From Fibrobacter sp. UBA4297 (GTDB taxonomy: Bacteria > Fibrobacterota > Fibrobacteria > Fibrobacterales > Fibrobacteraceae), in the NCBI RefSeq assembly GCF_002394865.1, contig NZ_DGUZ01000009.1, positions 62,001-126,000 of the forward strand: a stretch of 64,000 nucleotides of DNA, read 5' to 3'. Shown here piece after piece: positions 53,009 to 60,893 of this stretch (its first letter is position 1; the number at the start of each line of letters is the position of its first letter). Both the position numbers and the translations under genes were made by a program. The notes beneath the pieces are model-generated. The model was not told the DNA's origin and made no database searches. It saw only the letters and a program-made list of their open reading frames with translations.

Positions 53009-54421
53009 ATGGCAAAGAAAGTTCAGGATGCCCTCAAGGACATCATCTCCCTCTGCAAACGCCGCGGCTTCATTTTCCCCGGCTCCGAAATTTACGATGG
53101 CCTCGCCAATACTTGGGACTACGGTCCGTATGGCGTGGAACTCAAGCGCAACATCAAGAATCTCTGGTGGAAGAAGTTCGTGACTTCCCGCCACGATGTG
53201 CTTGGTCTCGATAGCTCTATTCTTTTGAATCCCCGCGTTTGGAAGGCTTCTGGCCACGTGGGTAACTTCTCTGACCCGCTCGTGGACTGCCTCGCTTGCC
53301 ACGAACGTTTCCGCGCTGACCAGCTCCTCGAAGAAAAGCTCGGTGAAGGTTGCTGCGCTGGCAAGAATTTTGACGAAGTTCACCAGATGATGGTGGACAA
53401 CAAGATCGAATGCCCGACTTGCGGCAAGACCGATTGGACAAAGCCGCGTGCTTTCAACCTCATGTTCCAGACTGAAATCGGCGTGATTGAAGGCGAAGGC
53501 AACAAGGTCTATCTCCGTCCGGAAACCGCTCAGGGTATCTTCGTGGACTTCCGCAACATCGTTGACAACGTCCGCCCGCGCATTCCGTTCGGTGTCGGTC
53601 AGATCGGTAAGTCTTTCCGTAACGAAATTACTCCGGGTAACTTCATCTTCCGTACTCGCGAATTCGAACAGATGGAACTCGAATACTTCTGCGAACCGGG
53701 TACTGAACTCGATTGGTACAACTTCTGGCGCAAGTACTGCTTCGAATGGCTCGTGAACGATCTCGGCGTGAAACGTGAAAAGCTCCGCCTCCGCGAACAT
53801 GCCAAGGAAGAACTTTCTCACTACTCCAACGGTACCACCGACATCGAATACGAATTCCCGTTCGGTTGGGGCGAACTCTGGGGTATCGCAAGCCGCACGA
53901 ACTACGACCTCACGCAGCACCAGAATGAATCCAAGGTCAAGCAGGAATACATCGACCCGGTCCAGAACAAGCGCTACATCCCGTACGTTGTCGAACCGTC
54001 TCTCGGTGTGGAACGTTTGCTCCTCGTGCTTCTCTGCAACGCTTATGAAGTGGAAAAGCTCGAAAATGACGAACGTACCGTTCTCCACTTCGATCCGAAG
54101 GTCGCTCCGGTCAAGGTTGCCGTGCTTCCGCTCGTGAAGAAGGGCAAGGTCAAGGAAAAGGCCGAAGAACTTTATCAGAAGCTCCTCAACCGCTGGAACG
54201 TCGAGTACGACGAAACGCAGTCCATCGGTAAGCGCTACCGCCGTCAGGACGAACTCGGCACGCCGTTCTGCGTGACCGTCGACTTCGATACTGTTGGCGA
54301 AGGTGAATCCGATCCGGCAAAGCTTGGCTACGTGACTGTTCGCGAACGCGACTCCATGAAGCAAGAACTCGTCGCTATCGACAAACTCGAAGCTTACCTC
54401 TTCGAAAAGCTCGGCTGCTAA
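53009..54421 (+). CDS. glyQS: glycyl-tRNA synthetase (single-chain type)
   Basis: This 470-residue class II synthetase attaches glycine to tRNA-Gly. It is the single-chain (eukaryote/archaea-like) form rather than the bacterial alpha2-beta2 form. Motifs: FPGSEIYDGLANTWDYGPYG near the start, LRPETAQGIFVDF (motif 2 region), GQIGKSFRNEITPGNFIFRTREFEQ and PSLGVERLLL (motif 3). The anticodon domain ends the protein. Codon use marks high expression. ATG 53009 follows AAAGGATATATA and gives the conserved N-terminus. Confidence 0.97.
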   Translation: MAKKVQDALKDIISLCKRRGFIFPGSEIYDGLANTWDYGPYGVELKRNIKNLWWKKFVTSRHDVLGLDSSILLNPRVWKASGHVGNFSDPLVDCLACHERFRADQLLEEKLGEGCCAGKNFDEVHQMMVDNKIECPTCGKTDWTKPRAFNLMFQTEIGVIEGEGNKVYLRPETAQGIFVDFRNIVDNVRPRIPFGVGQIGKSFRNEITPGNFIFRTREFEQMELEYFCEPGTELDWYNFWRKYCFEWLVNDLGVKREKLRLREHAKEELSHYSNGTTDIEYEFPFGWGELWGIASRTNYDLTQHQNESKVKQEYIDPVQNKRYIPYVVEPSLGVERLLLVLLCNAYEVEKLENDERTVLHFDPKVAPVKVAVLPLVKKGKVKEKAEELYQKLLNRWNVEYDETQSIGKRYRRQDELGTPFCVTVDFDTVGEGESDPAKLGYVTVRERDSMKQELVAIDKLEAYLFEKLGC

Positions 54422-54429
54422 GGCAACGC

Positions 54430-54453
54430 AAAGGGAACCTCATGGTTCCCTTT
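54430..54453 (+). terminator. hairpin after glyQS
   Basis: AAAGGGAACC TCAT GGTTCCCTTT is a perfect ten-base stem starting nine bases after the stop. The T-run is weak. Confidence 0.65.
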
Positions 54454-54490
54454 GGAATCTTTCCTAGAAATAAGCTCGGCTGCTAAGGTT

Positions 54491-54592
54491 AGACGATAGA
54501 ACGGCCCTTTGGGCCTACAGGCGAGAGACGAATGATTTATAGCGGCGCTTCGCGCGTTCTCTTATAGTTTTCTTCTCTCGTCTCTCGTCTGA
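54491..54592. repeat. GACGAGAG-family two-armed repeat
   Basis: AGACGATAGAACGGCCC...GGGCCTACAGGCGAGAGACGA forms the left side, and CTCTCGTCTCTCGTCT (54575-54590) is the inverted right side. The layout is the same as in 5598-5741. Confidence 0.75.
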
Positions 54593-54593
54593 A

Positions 54594-54624
54594 AAGAATC
54601 CGTTCATTGCGGGTTCTTTTTTTG
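54594..54624 (+). terminator. intrinsic terminator
   Basis: AGAATCCG and CGGGTTCT pair around TTCATTG and are followed by seven T. It is upstream of the SMR gene and probably ends glyQS read-through. Confidence 0.65.
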
Positions 54625-54663
54625 TATAAAATTTATTATTTTGTAGTAGAAGGAGATGTAAAA

Positions 54664-54993
54664 TTGTATTATTTGGTACTTTTGCTTGCAATTGTCTGTG
54701 AAACAGCTGGAACGACTTTGCTTAAAATGTCGGAACAGTTTACGCGTGTTGTGCCAACGGTTGCATCACTGCTTTGCTATGTGGCGGCCCTCTATTTCTT
54801 GAGCGTATGCCTAAAAACTATTCCGATTGCGGTTGCTTATGCAATTTGGTCCGCTCTAGGGGTTGCTTTTATTACGATAATCGGAATTGTGGCTTTTAAG
54901 CAGGTTCCTGATATTGGGGCTTGCATTGGGCTACTTTTGATTGTTTCAGGTGTTGTTGTGTTAAACTTGTTCTCGAAAATGGATGTGCATTGA
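54664..54993 (+). CDS. small multidrug resistance (SMR/EmrE-like) transporter
   Basis: This 109-residue protein has four membrane segments and the SMR hallmark Glu in TM1 (IVCETAGTTLLKMSE). Further matches are PIAVAYAIWSALGVAF and the final LIVSGVVVLNL. SMR proteins work as dimers and export cationic drugs or guanidinium with protons; the substrate is open. I chose TTG 54664: AAGGAGA lies seven bases upstream and the length then equals the family norm. An upstream TTG (54607) lies inside the terminator. Confidence 0.87.
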   Translation: MYYLVLLLAIVCETAGTTLLKMSEQFTRVVPTVASLLCYVAALYFLSVCLKTIPIAVAYAIWSALGVAFITIIGIVAFKQVPDIGACIGLLLIVSGVVVLNLFSKMDVH

Positions 54994-55057
54994 CGATCCT
55001 TTTGAGGACTTTGTTGAAATTTTCTAAATTTTTCTAAAATTGGTACAAGATAACTCT

Positions 55058-55915
55058 ATGAAAGTACAACATTTTATTCCCTTAATCTGTTCGCTGGTGA
55101 TCGGTTGTCATACTGATAGCGGCGTCAGTCCCGCGCCTTATCTTTCGAATATATCGCCTTCTTATCAATGCAGTAGAGGCGATATGCCTGATTGCACCAA
55201 AGAGAGGGAAGGCATGGCCGTTGCTTTTATTTCGTATTCACCAGGAAAAGTTATGGTCTGCTCCGATGGAATGTGGACATATCTTAAAGATATATCTTAC
55301 GATGATGCAAGAAAACTTCCTAAGTACGATCGTAAAGCGGAGGACGCTTCCAAAATTCTCGTGGAACGGGGCTCTGTTACTGATTCACGAGATGGACGAA
55401 CCTATAAGACCGTAAAAATAGGGTCGCAAACTTGGTTTGCCGAAAACCTGGAGTACGGTTATGAAGGTTATGAGGATTACTATAGCTTATGCTTTATCAC
55501 GTCTGGGTCCAGGGGCTGCCTTTATACTTGGGAAGACTTGAACGATATCGGTTTTTCCCGAAATGGAGTTTGTCCAAGCGGATACCACGTGCCCTCTAAG
55601 GAAGACTGGAATTTGCTGATAGAAACTGCTGGTGGCTATCAATACGCAGGCATTGCGCTCCAGGCGGATGATGGTTTTTCAAAAGACTCTTATAGTTTTT
55701 CTGTCTATCCGTCGGGTTACTACGATTCCGATGCTTCTTATATTAGGGATCGATATTCATTATCGAATGAAATTGCACCGTTCTGGACGTCGACCAGGGT
55801 GGAATATAGCAATAGCAACGCGTTCTCAGTATTGTTCAATAAAGGTTCATCAGACGTCAGTATCCGTAAGGCCGTTGTTTCTGATGGTTATGCCGTTCGT
55901 TGCCTGAAGGATTGA
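55058..55915 (+). CDS. FISUMP-domain lipoprotein (second copy)
   Basis: This 285-residue lipoprotein has a lipobox LVIGC (Cys17). A region of about 95 residues follows without a recognised fold, and then a FISUMP domain (about 108-285). Its marks are DSRDGRTYKTVKIGSQTWFA, AENLEYGY, CPSGYHVPSKEDW, FWTST and the final VRCLKD. The domain is of unknown function and occurs widely in Fibrobacter. It is shorter than the 2316 copy's domain, with different insertions. The short gap (two bases) to the next lipoprotein suggests one operon. Confidence 0.92.
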   Translation: MKVQHFIPLICSLVIGCHTDSGVSPAPYLSNISPSYQCSRGDMPDCTKEREGMAVAFISYSPGKVMVCSDGMWTYLKDISYDDARKLPKYDRKAEDASKILVERGSVTDSRDGRTYKTVKIGSQTWFAENLEYGYEGYEDYYSLCFITSGSRGCLYTWEDLNDIGFSRNGVCPSGYHVPSKEDWNLLIETAGGYQYAGIALQADDGFSKDSYSFSVYPSGYYDSDASYIRDRYSLSNEIAPFWTSTRVEYSNSNAFSVLFNKGSSDVSIRKAVVSDGYAVRCLKD

Positions 55916-55917
55916 TT

Positions 55918-56310
55918 ATGAAAATGAAATTATTTCTTTTGCTTTCAAGTGCTTTTATTCTGGTGGCGTGCGGTTCCACACCGCATACTTTGGTCGAATC
56001 TTCTGTGAAGTTCCAACCGCTTTCGCAAGATGACTTGGTGCGCATTGTCGATGCCACTGAAATTCCCGTGATTCCCGAAAACAGCAAGTATTTGGGAACG
56101 ATGCAGACGGAAGGTTCTGCTGATTGTTCTGTAGAAAAAACGGCTCAGTTGATGATTGAAAAAGCTCGCTCTCTGGGGGCTAATATGGTTTATATCAAGA
56201 AGGTGCAGACGATTAACTTTGTTTATTCGACCGGTATGTTTACTTCGTCTAGACAGTGCAATGTCGCATTGGTGGATTATTTGAACGTTGAAGAATGGGG
56301 TGCAAAATGA
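55918..56310 (+). CDS. small lipoprotein, possibly RcsF/DUF4156-like
   Basis: This 130-residue protein has a lipobox ILVAC (Cys18). The mature part has KYLGTMQTEGSADCS, then a helix and ARSLGANMVYIKKVQ. That pattern (strand, helix with LGAN, strand) resembles the DUF4156/YbjQ/RcsF superfamily, but the match is weak. Two further cysteines could form a disulfide. ATG 55918 gives the signal peptide. Its stop overlaps the next start (ATGA), so it is translated together with the barrel protein after it. Confidence 0.5.
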   Translation: MKMKLFLLLSSAFILVACGSTPHTLVESSVKFQPLSQDDLVRIVDATEIPVIPENSKYLGTMQTEGSADCSVEKTAQLMIEKARSLGANMVYIKKVQTINFVYSTGMFTSSRQCNVALVDYLNVEEWGAK

Positions 56311-57644
56311 AAAGTTTGATTACTGCGATTTCTTTTGTGCTCTCGGCTTCTGCGTTTGCTGCAAATTCTGCATTGAGTGATTTTGAACGCTCTTTGCTGA
56401 ATGATAACAGCGCTGCAAAGAATGAATCTTCTGCTGTTAGCGATTCGTCAGGTAGTTTTGAACAGTCGCTGATGAATGAGAGCGGCTCTGAAATGGAGCC
56501 CATCTATAGAGCGCGCGAAGACTTGCTTGAGGCTGTCCGAGTCAAGGATACGGCTGCGGTCTCGCTTAAAATCGCGCAACTCGATGGCATGCAATCTTAT
56601 TCGATAATCCCACTTCACGATACTGAAAAGTTTTGCATTTATAAAGACTTGAAAATGCTCCGTGCTTTGCTAAAAATGCTCGTGCAACATTATAAGTCCT
56701 CTTATGATTTCAACAGATTCGAAAATGCAAGGTATGCTGAAAATGACGGGCTTATGATTTATATAAAGGAATATCTTGATAAGCACAAGATGACTCCCAG
56801 CGAAGTTGATGAATATGAATCAGTCATTGACCGTTCTTACTTGATTACTGCTGAAAAAACTGAACTGAAGCTCTTGATGCATCTTCAGTTTGCTTATAAA
56901 GACGAGCGTGAAGAAGGTGTCACAAGAAATTATGCAAGAGAATTTATTGAAAAATTCCCAAATCATCCGGATAAGCAGTGGGTTGAAAATAGTATCCTTG
57001 CTCCATTAAATCGTATGGATGTCAGTGACTTGTATTTTTCGGCCCTCACAGAAAATAAAGAATCTGTGATTCAAAATAAACTATATACTGGAGGCTTTGG
57101 CTTAAATCTCTATGTTACTCCCGGCGTGGGTTTTGGCTTTGGTGACTATTATCGCGAAGACCTGGTAAATCCAGAAAGCTATCCGTTGAATTTTGAACTT
57201 TATCTACAGATTAAGCGAGTGTCTGTTTCGTTTGAAATGATCAATACGGGACACGAAGGTCTTATGAATTTAGGTTTTGCCATTGGCTTTGTTGCCTATG
57301 ATAGCCGTTATTTCAAGATTCGTCCGTATTTGGGCCTCTTTGGAAATATTTTCAATGGCGATGTTAAGCATGCTTTCTATTACCCGAAAGAGGATGATTA
57401 TGGAATGTTGGCAGATGAATCTTACGAGTTCCAGGAAATGGGAACTACGATTAAGGTTGGTGCGAATTTTGACTTTAAATTTGGAACCGCATATTTGTTC
57501 TTCTCGGATTCCAAGCTTGTTTCGTTCTCGCTTGTTGGCAATGTTGGATTGTCCTATATGGACTTGAGTGATGGGGAACCTCTTGTTCGTGGTTCTGGCT
57601 TGGATGCATTTATTGCCGTTGGATTGGGTGTTTATTTTTGGTAG
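56307..57644 (+). CDS. helical-N-terminus outer-membrane barrel protein, paralogue 1
   Basis: The 445-residue protein has a signal peptide (cleavage near AFAAN). A helical, charged region (about 30-255) then leads to YTGGFGLNLYVTPGVG, where a beta barrel seems to begin, ending in VGLGVYFW. The downstream gene has the same plan: helical domain, YTGGFG junction and a terminal aromatic residue. No known family. The helical part could be periplasmic and the barrel an outer-membrane pore, but this is inference. ATGA overlap with the small lipoprotein suggests a complex. Confidence 0.6.
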   Translation: MKSLITAISFVLSASAFAANSALSDFERSLLNDNSAAKNESSAVSDSSGSFEQSLMNESGSEMEPIYRAREDLLEAVRVKDTAAVSLKIAQLDGMQSYSIIPLHDTEKFCIYKDLKMLRALLKMLVQHYKSSYDFNRFENARYAENDGLMIYIKEYLDKHKMTPSEVDEYESVIDRSYLITAEKTELKLLMHLQFAYKDEREEGVTRNYAREFIEKFPNHPDKQWVENSILAPLNRMDVSDLYFSALTENKESVIQNKLYTGGFGLNLYVTPGVGFGFGDYYREDLVNPESYPLNFELYLQIKRVSVSFEMINTGHEGLMNLGFAIGFVAYDSRYFKIRPYLGLFGNIFNGDVKHAFYYPKEDDYGMLADESYEFQEMGTTIKVGANFDFKFGTAYLFFSDSKLVSFSLVGNVGLSYMDLSDGEPLVRGSGLDAFIAVGLGVYFW

Positions 57645-57650
57645 TTTATA

Positions 57651-58949
57651 ATGAAAAAGATTTTATTTGTAATTTCTCTGTTGCTTGTTTTGGGAAATGC
57701 TTTTGCGACACCTTCCAAAAAGGAGCTTTTCTCTCGTGCGCGAGATGCTCTTAAGACATCGCTAATTGATAGGGATTATGAGCGAGCAAAAGAGGCTATT
57801 GAGTATTTGAAGTCGAATTTGGATGAAGGTGCTCCCTTCTGGGACTTTGAAGAATATCTGTCGCTTATGGAAATGGGCGAGTATGATGCGGGCATCGAAA
57901 TATATGCAAATGCTCGCCGCATTGTGCTGGATTCCTCTTACCATCCGGAAGTAAAAAAACGCGTTAACCCAGAAGCGGACCCGTTGCATCTTTATTTGTA
58001 CCGTAATGTAGTCCCATTTACAAAGTCAACTGCGGACTCGCTTTCGAATCTTATTGAAAATTCGAACGCTAAGCAAGAAAATAAGGAACTGTTTACGACA
58101 CTCCTTTATGCAGAACTTGTCATTGGCATGCGGACTTTTAGCTATGGTGATGGCGTTAGCTTTATGTACAGAGTAATTGCTGATACTACTGCCGCAGAAA
58201 GTTTCTTGCAAAGTGCTAAAAAGTATATTGATGATTTTTCCTATACCGTTCACGCCCAGTATTTGAAAGAACAGGTTGTGCCTTTTGTGCAAGGCTACAT
58301 GGATAAGCAACGCGAATTCCGTAGAGATCCGATTGCACATAAGTTTTATACTGGCGGCTTTGGAATCTATGCTGGCACGTGGCTTGGATTTTTATGCGGT
58401 GAAATCTCTGATATTGCGGAAACTGAGATGGGCACGCCGTTACAGTTTGAAGTAGAATTTCGTGTCAAGCGTTTTTCTCTTGCCGCTTTTATGCAATTTG
58501 GGATGATTGTAAAGCCAAAGATGATTCGCGAATTTTATACTGAAGATTCTTCATTTGATGGTTTTTACGGTAGTGATGCCATAGATGAATCTGTAGATGA
58601 ATCGTTCGGTGTCACACTTGGCTTTACTGCTTATGATTCTCACTATTTACGCGTTGAACCGTTTGTTGGCTTGGGTGTTACTTATATGCCCGGCTTATCG
58701 ACACCGTTGTTTGACGAATTCTCTACAGGTGCACAGTGGATTATGGGGGCTAATGTGGACTTCCGTTTTGCGGCAGGGAATCCTCAACGCATTGGAGCCA
58801 TGTCTTTTGCCGGCATTTTGCGCTTTAAGTACAAAGTTATGTTTGGTACTGCAGAAAGCAGTACAGGAAGTAATGGTGGCTACAAACCGCCATCATACGG
58901 GACGATTCATCATGAATTTGGCCTCTCTTTAGGCTTTAATTTGTGGTAA
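57651..58949 (+). CDS. helical-N-terminus outer-membrane barrel protein, paralogue 2
   Basis: This 432-residue protein has a signal peptide ending NAFAT. The helical region (about 22-235) includes KELFSRARDALKTSLIDRDYERAKEAIEYL. The junction KFYTGGFGIYAG and a barrel ending LGFNLW follow. It has the same architecture as paralogue 1, and GFTAYDSHYLRVEPFVGLG parallels GFVAYDSRYFKIRPYLGLF there. It starts six bases after paralogue 1. Function is unknown. A bidirectional terminator follows. Confidence 0.62.
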   Translation: MKKILFVISLLLVLGNAFATPSKKELFSRARDALKTSLIDRDYERAKEAIEYLKSNLDEGAPFWDFEEYLSLMEMGEYDAGIEIYANARRIVLDSSYHPEVKKRVNPEADPLHLYLYRNVVPFTKSTADSLSNLIENSNAKQENKELFTTLLYAELVIGMRTFSYGDGVSFMYRVIADTTAAESFLQSAKKYIDDFSYTVHAQYLKEQVVPFVQGYMDKQREFRRDPIAHKFYTGGFGIYAGTWLGFLCGEISDIAETEMGTPLQFEVEFRVKRFSLAAFMQFGMIVKPKMIREFYTEDSSFDGFYGSDAIDESVDESFGVTLGFTAYDSHYLRVEPFVGLGVTYMPGLSTPLFDEFSTGAQWIMGANVDFRFAAGNPQRIGAMSFAGILRFKYKVMFGTAESSTGSNGGYKPPSYGTIHHEFGLSLGFNLW

Positions 58950-58961
58950 ACGCAAGAGAAA

Positions 58962-58993
58962 AATTTTAGCCCGGCGAATGCCGGGCTATTTTA
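58962..58993. terminator. bidirectional terminator between convergent genes
   Basis: AGCCCGGC GAAT GCCGGGCT with A-rich and T-rich flanks lies between the barrel protein and hisI. Confidence 0.85.
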
Positions 58994-59035
58994 ATGATAT
59001 AATTTTTGGAATTTCACGTCGATTACGCGAACTCT

Positions 59036-59386
59036 TTACTTATCGCATGTTTTGAAGAAGCAGCTGCGAGCGCCCGTGTGGCAAGCGACTTGCGGCCCCT
59101 GCATGCGTACCTTGAAAAGGAGCGCGTCGGAATCGCAGTCGGCAGCCCATTCGACGACCGTCATCACGTTTCCGCTGGTGTCGCCCTTGTGCCAATATTC
59201 CTTGCGGCTACGGCTCCAGAACACCATCTCGCCACATTCGTGCGTGCGGCGGAGGGCTTCTTCGTTCATCCATGCCATCATCAGCACGTCGCCTTTGTCG
59301 GCATCCTGGACGATTGCCGGTGCGAGCTTTACGCCACCGAATTCCACTTCGAATTTAACTTCTTTAATCAAGTCTTCAAACTTCAT
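59036..59386 (-). CDS. hisI: phosphoribosyl-AMP cyclohydrolase
   Basis: This 116-residue zinc enzyme opens the adenine ring of phosphoribosyl-AMP in histidine synthesis. Motifs: VLMMAWMNEEALRRT, VFWSRSRKEYWHKGDTSG, and the metal residues DCDSDALLF and QVACHTGARSCFF. It is the stand-alone form, without a HisE domain. No other his gene is nearby. It lies downstream of proA, separated by a GACGAGAG repeat. Confidence 0.95.
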   Translation of the reverse strand: MKFEDLIKEVKFEVEFGGVKLAPAIVQDADKGDVLMMAWMNEEALRRTHECGEMVFWSRSRKEYWHKGDTSGNVMTVVEWAADCDSDALLFKVRMQGPQVACHTGARSCFFKTCDK

Positions 59387-59387
59387 C

Positions 59388-59432
59388 TTTCGTCTCTCGT
59401 CTGTAGGCGCAATGCGCCGTTCTTTCGTCTAA
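59388..59432. repeat. GACGAGAG-family repeat between proA and hisI
   Basis: CTTTCGTCTCTCGTCTGTAGGCGC...GCGCCGTTCTTTCGTCTAATTA spans nearly the whole gap. It is the inverse of the 5598-5741 words. Confidence 0.7.
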
Positions 59433-60704
59433 TTATCCACGCACCTGGCCATTGCCGCGGAGAATCCACTTGTAGCTGCAGAGGCTTTCGACGCCCATCG
59501 GGCCGCGAGCATGGAGCTTGTCCGTAGAAATGCCCACTTCGGCGCCGAGACCGTATTCGCCACCGTCTGCAAAGCGCGTGCTGGCGTTCACCATGACGCT
59601 GCTGCTGTCGACGTTTGCGACAAAGTAGTCCTGAACGCTTGCGTCTTCCGCAACGACAGCTTCCGTGTGGCGGCTGCTGTTCTTTTCGATGTGGTCGCAG
59701 GCTTCTTCGACGTTATCGACGAACTTGACGCTAGCCTTGAGGGCAAGGTATTCGTGATGGTAGTTGCTATCGTCGCCAATGTCCTTGATGCGGCTGTCGT
59801 GCGATTGGGCATCCTTGTTGCCAAAGAGTTCCACACCGCGGTCAGCGAGGCAATCAATGAGCTTCTTGACGTTTGCATCATCGATGTGGCGGTCGATAAT
59901 CACGCATTCCATGGCGTTGCACACGCCCGTGCGCTGCGTCTTGGCGTTGATGAGAATGTTTACAGCCTTTTCCATGTCGGCGGACTTGTCCACGTACACA
60001 TGGCAGATGCCGTTGAAGTGTTTGATGACAGGAATCTTGCTCTGTTCGACGACTGCGCGGATCAAACGTTCGCCACCGCGAGGAATCACGAGGTCAAGGC
60101 AATCGTTGCGCTGCAAGAGCATGCCCACGAGGTCATGGCTCGTTTCGGTCACGAGCTGCACGGCGTCCTTGTCGACGCCGTTTTCTTCAAGCGCCTGGTG
60201 GAAAATCCCGGCGAGGCACTTTGCGGAGTTTAGCGATTCCTTGCCGCCGCGGAGAATTACGGCATTGCCCGCCTTAAAGCAAAGGCATGCACCGTCAATC
60301 GTGACGTTCGGGCGACTTTCAAAAATAAAGAACACAGAACCTATCGGCACAGCGACACGGCTAATCTTGATGCCGTTCTTGAGTTCACGAGATTCAAGAA
60401 TGCGACCAAGCGGGTCGGTAAATGCAGCGATTTCTTCGGCGCCCTTGGCCATCGATTCAATGCGGGCATCGTTCAAAGTCAGGCGGTCCATCTTGGAATC
60501 GTCGAGCTTACCGGCGGCAGCTTCGAGGTCGAGCTTGTTGGCGGCGAGAATTTCCGGCTTCTTTGCACGGAGGATTTCAGCAACACGTGCGAGCACGGCT
60601 GCGCGCTTTTCAGCGCTCAATGTACGAATTTTCTTGCTCGCGTTCTTTGCATTGTTGGCGAGCTCGTCAGAGTATTTTTCCAAATTAATGTTATTCTGTG
60701 TCAT
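59433..60704 (-). CDS. proA: gamma-glutamyl phosphate reductase
   Basis: This 423-residue aldehyde-dehydrogenase-fold enzyme makes glutamate semialdehyde in proline synthesis. Motifs: VAVPIGSVFFIFESRPNV, CFKAGNAVILRGGKE, and the catalytic Cys in KTQRTGVCNAMECVI. The C-terminal pattern FADGGEYGLGAEVGIST and RGPMGVESLCSYKW is typical. Length is normal. proB is not in the window. A TATATTAC box lies about six bases before the ATG, so a nearly leaderless mRNA is possible. Confidence 0.96.
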   Translation of the reverse strand: MTQNNINLEKYSDELANNAKNASKKIRTLSAEKRAAVLARVAEILRAKKPEILAANKLDLEAAAGKLDDSKMDRLTLNDARIESMAKGAEEIAAFTDPLGRILESRELKNGIKISRVAVPIGSVFFIFESRPNVTIDGACLCFKAGNAVILRGGKESLNSAKCLAGIFHQALEENGVDKDAVQLVTETSHDLVGMLLQRNDCLDLVIPRGGERLIRAVVEQSKIPVIKHFNGICHVYVDKSADMEKAVNILINAKTQRTGVCNAMECVIIDRHIDDANVKKLIDCLADRGVELFGNKDAQSHDSRIKDIGDDSNYHHEYLALKASVKFVDNVEEACDHIEKNSSRHTEAVVAEDASVQDYFVANVDSSSVMVNASTRFADGGEYGLGAEVGISTDKLHARGPMGVESLCSYKWILRGNGQVRG

Positions 60705-60783
60705 ATTGAGTAATATAGAAATTTAATAAGTTCTGCACTGGATCCTTCGGGCTGTCGCCCTCAGGATGACGGATTGCAACGAA

Positions 60784-60812
60784 AAAGTCCCGCACCAGGG
60801 CGGGACTCTTGT
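60784..60812. terminator. hairpin terminator between GH2 and proA
   Basis: AAGTCCCGC ACCAGG GCGGGACTCTT has an eight-base GC-rich stem and flanking A and T runs. It probably ends the GH2 transcript on the minus strand. Confidence 0.75.
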
Positions 60813-60814
60813 AA

Positions 60815-60893
60815 TTACTAATTATACGCTTCGGCCCTTCGGCTGAGCTCAGGGACCTGGACCTTAATAAGGCTGGTGAGCCTGCCGAACCAA
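60815..60893. repeat. dispersed palindromic words (CTTCGG..., GGTGAGCCTGCCGAACC)
   Basis: CTTCGGCCCTTCGGCTGAG is followed by AAGGCTGGTGAGCCTGCCGAACC, which nearly equals the inner word of the 6218-6268 repeat. Confidence 0.5.

Noticed and set aside
54482..54600. tRNA gene near glyQS
   Set aside because: The palindromes here belong to the GACGAGAG repeat. No cloverleaf, anticodon loop or TTC-type T-loop can be drawn.
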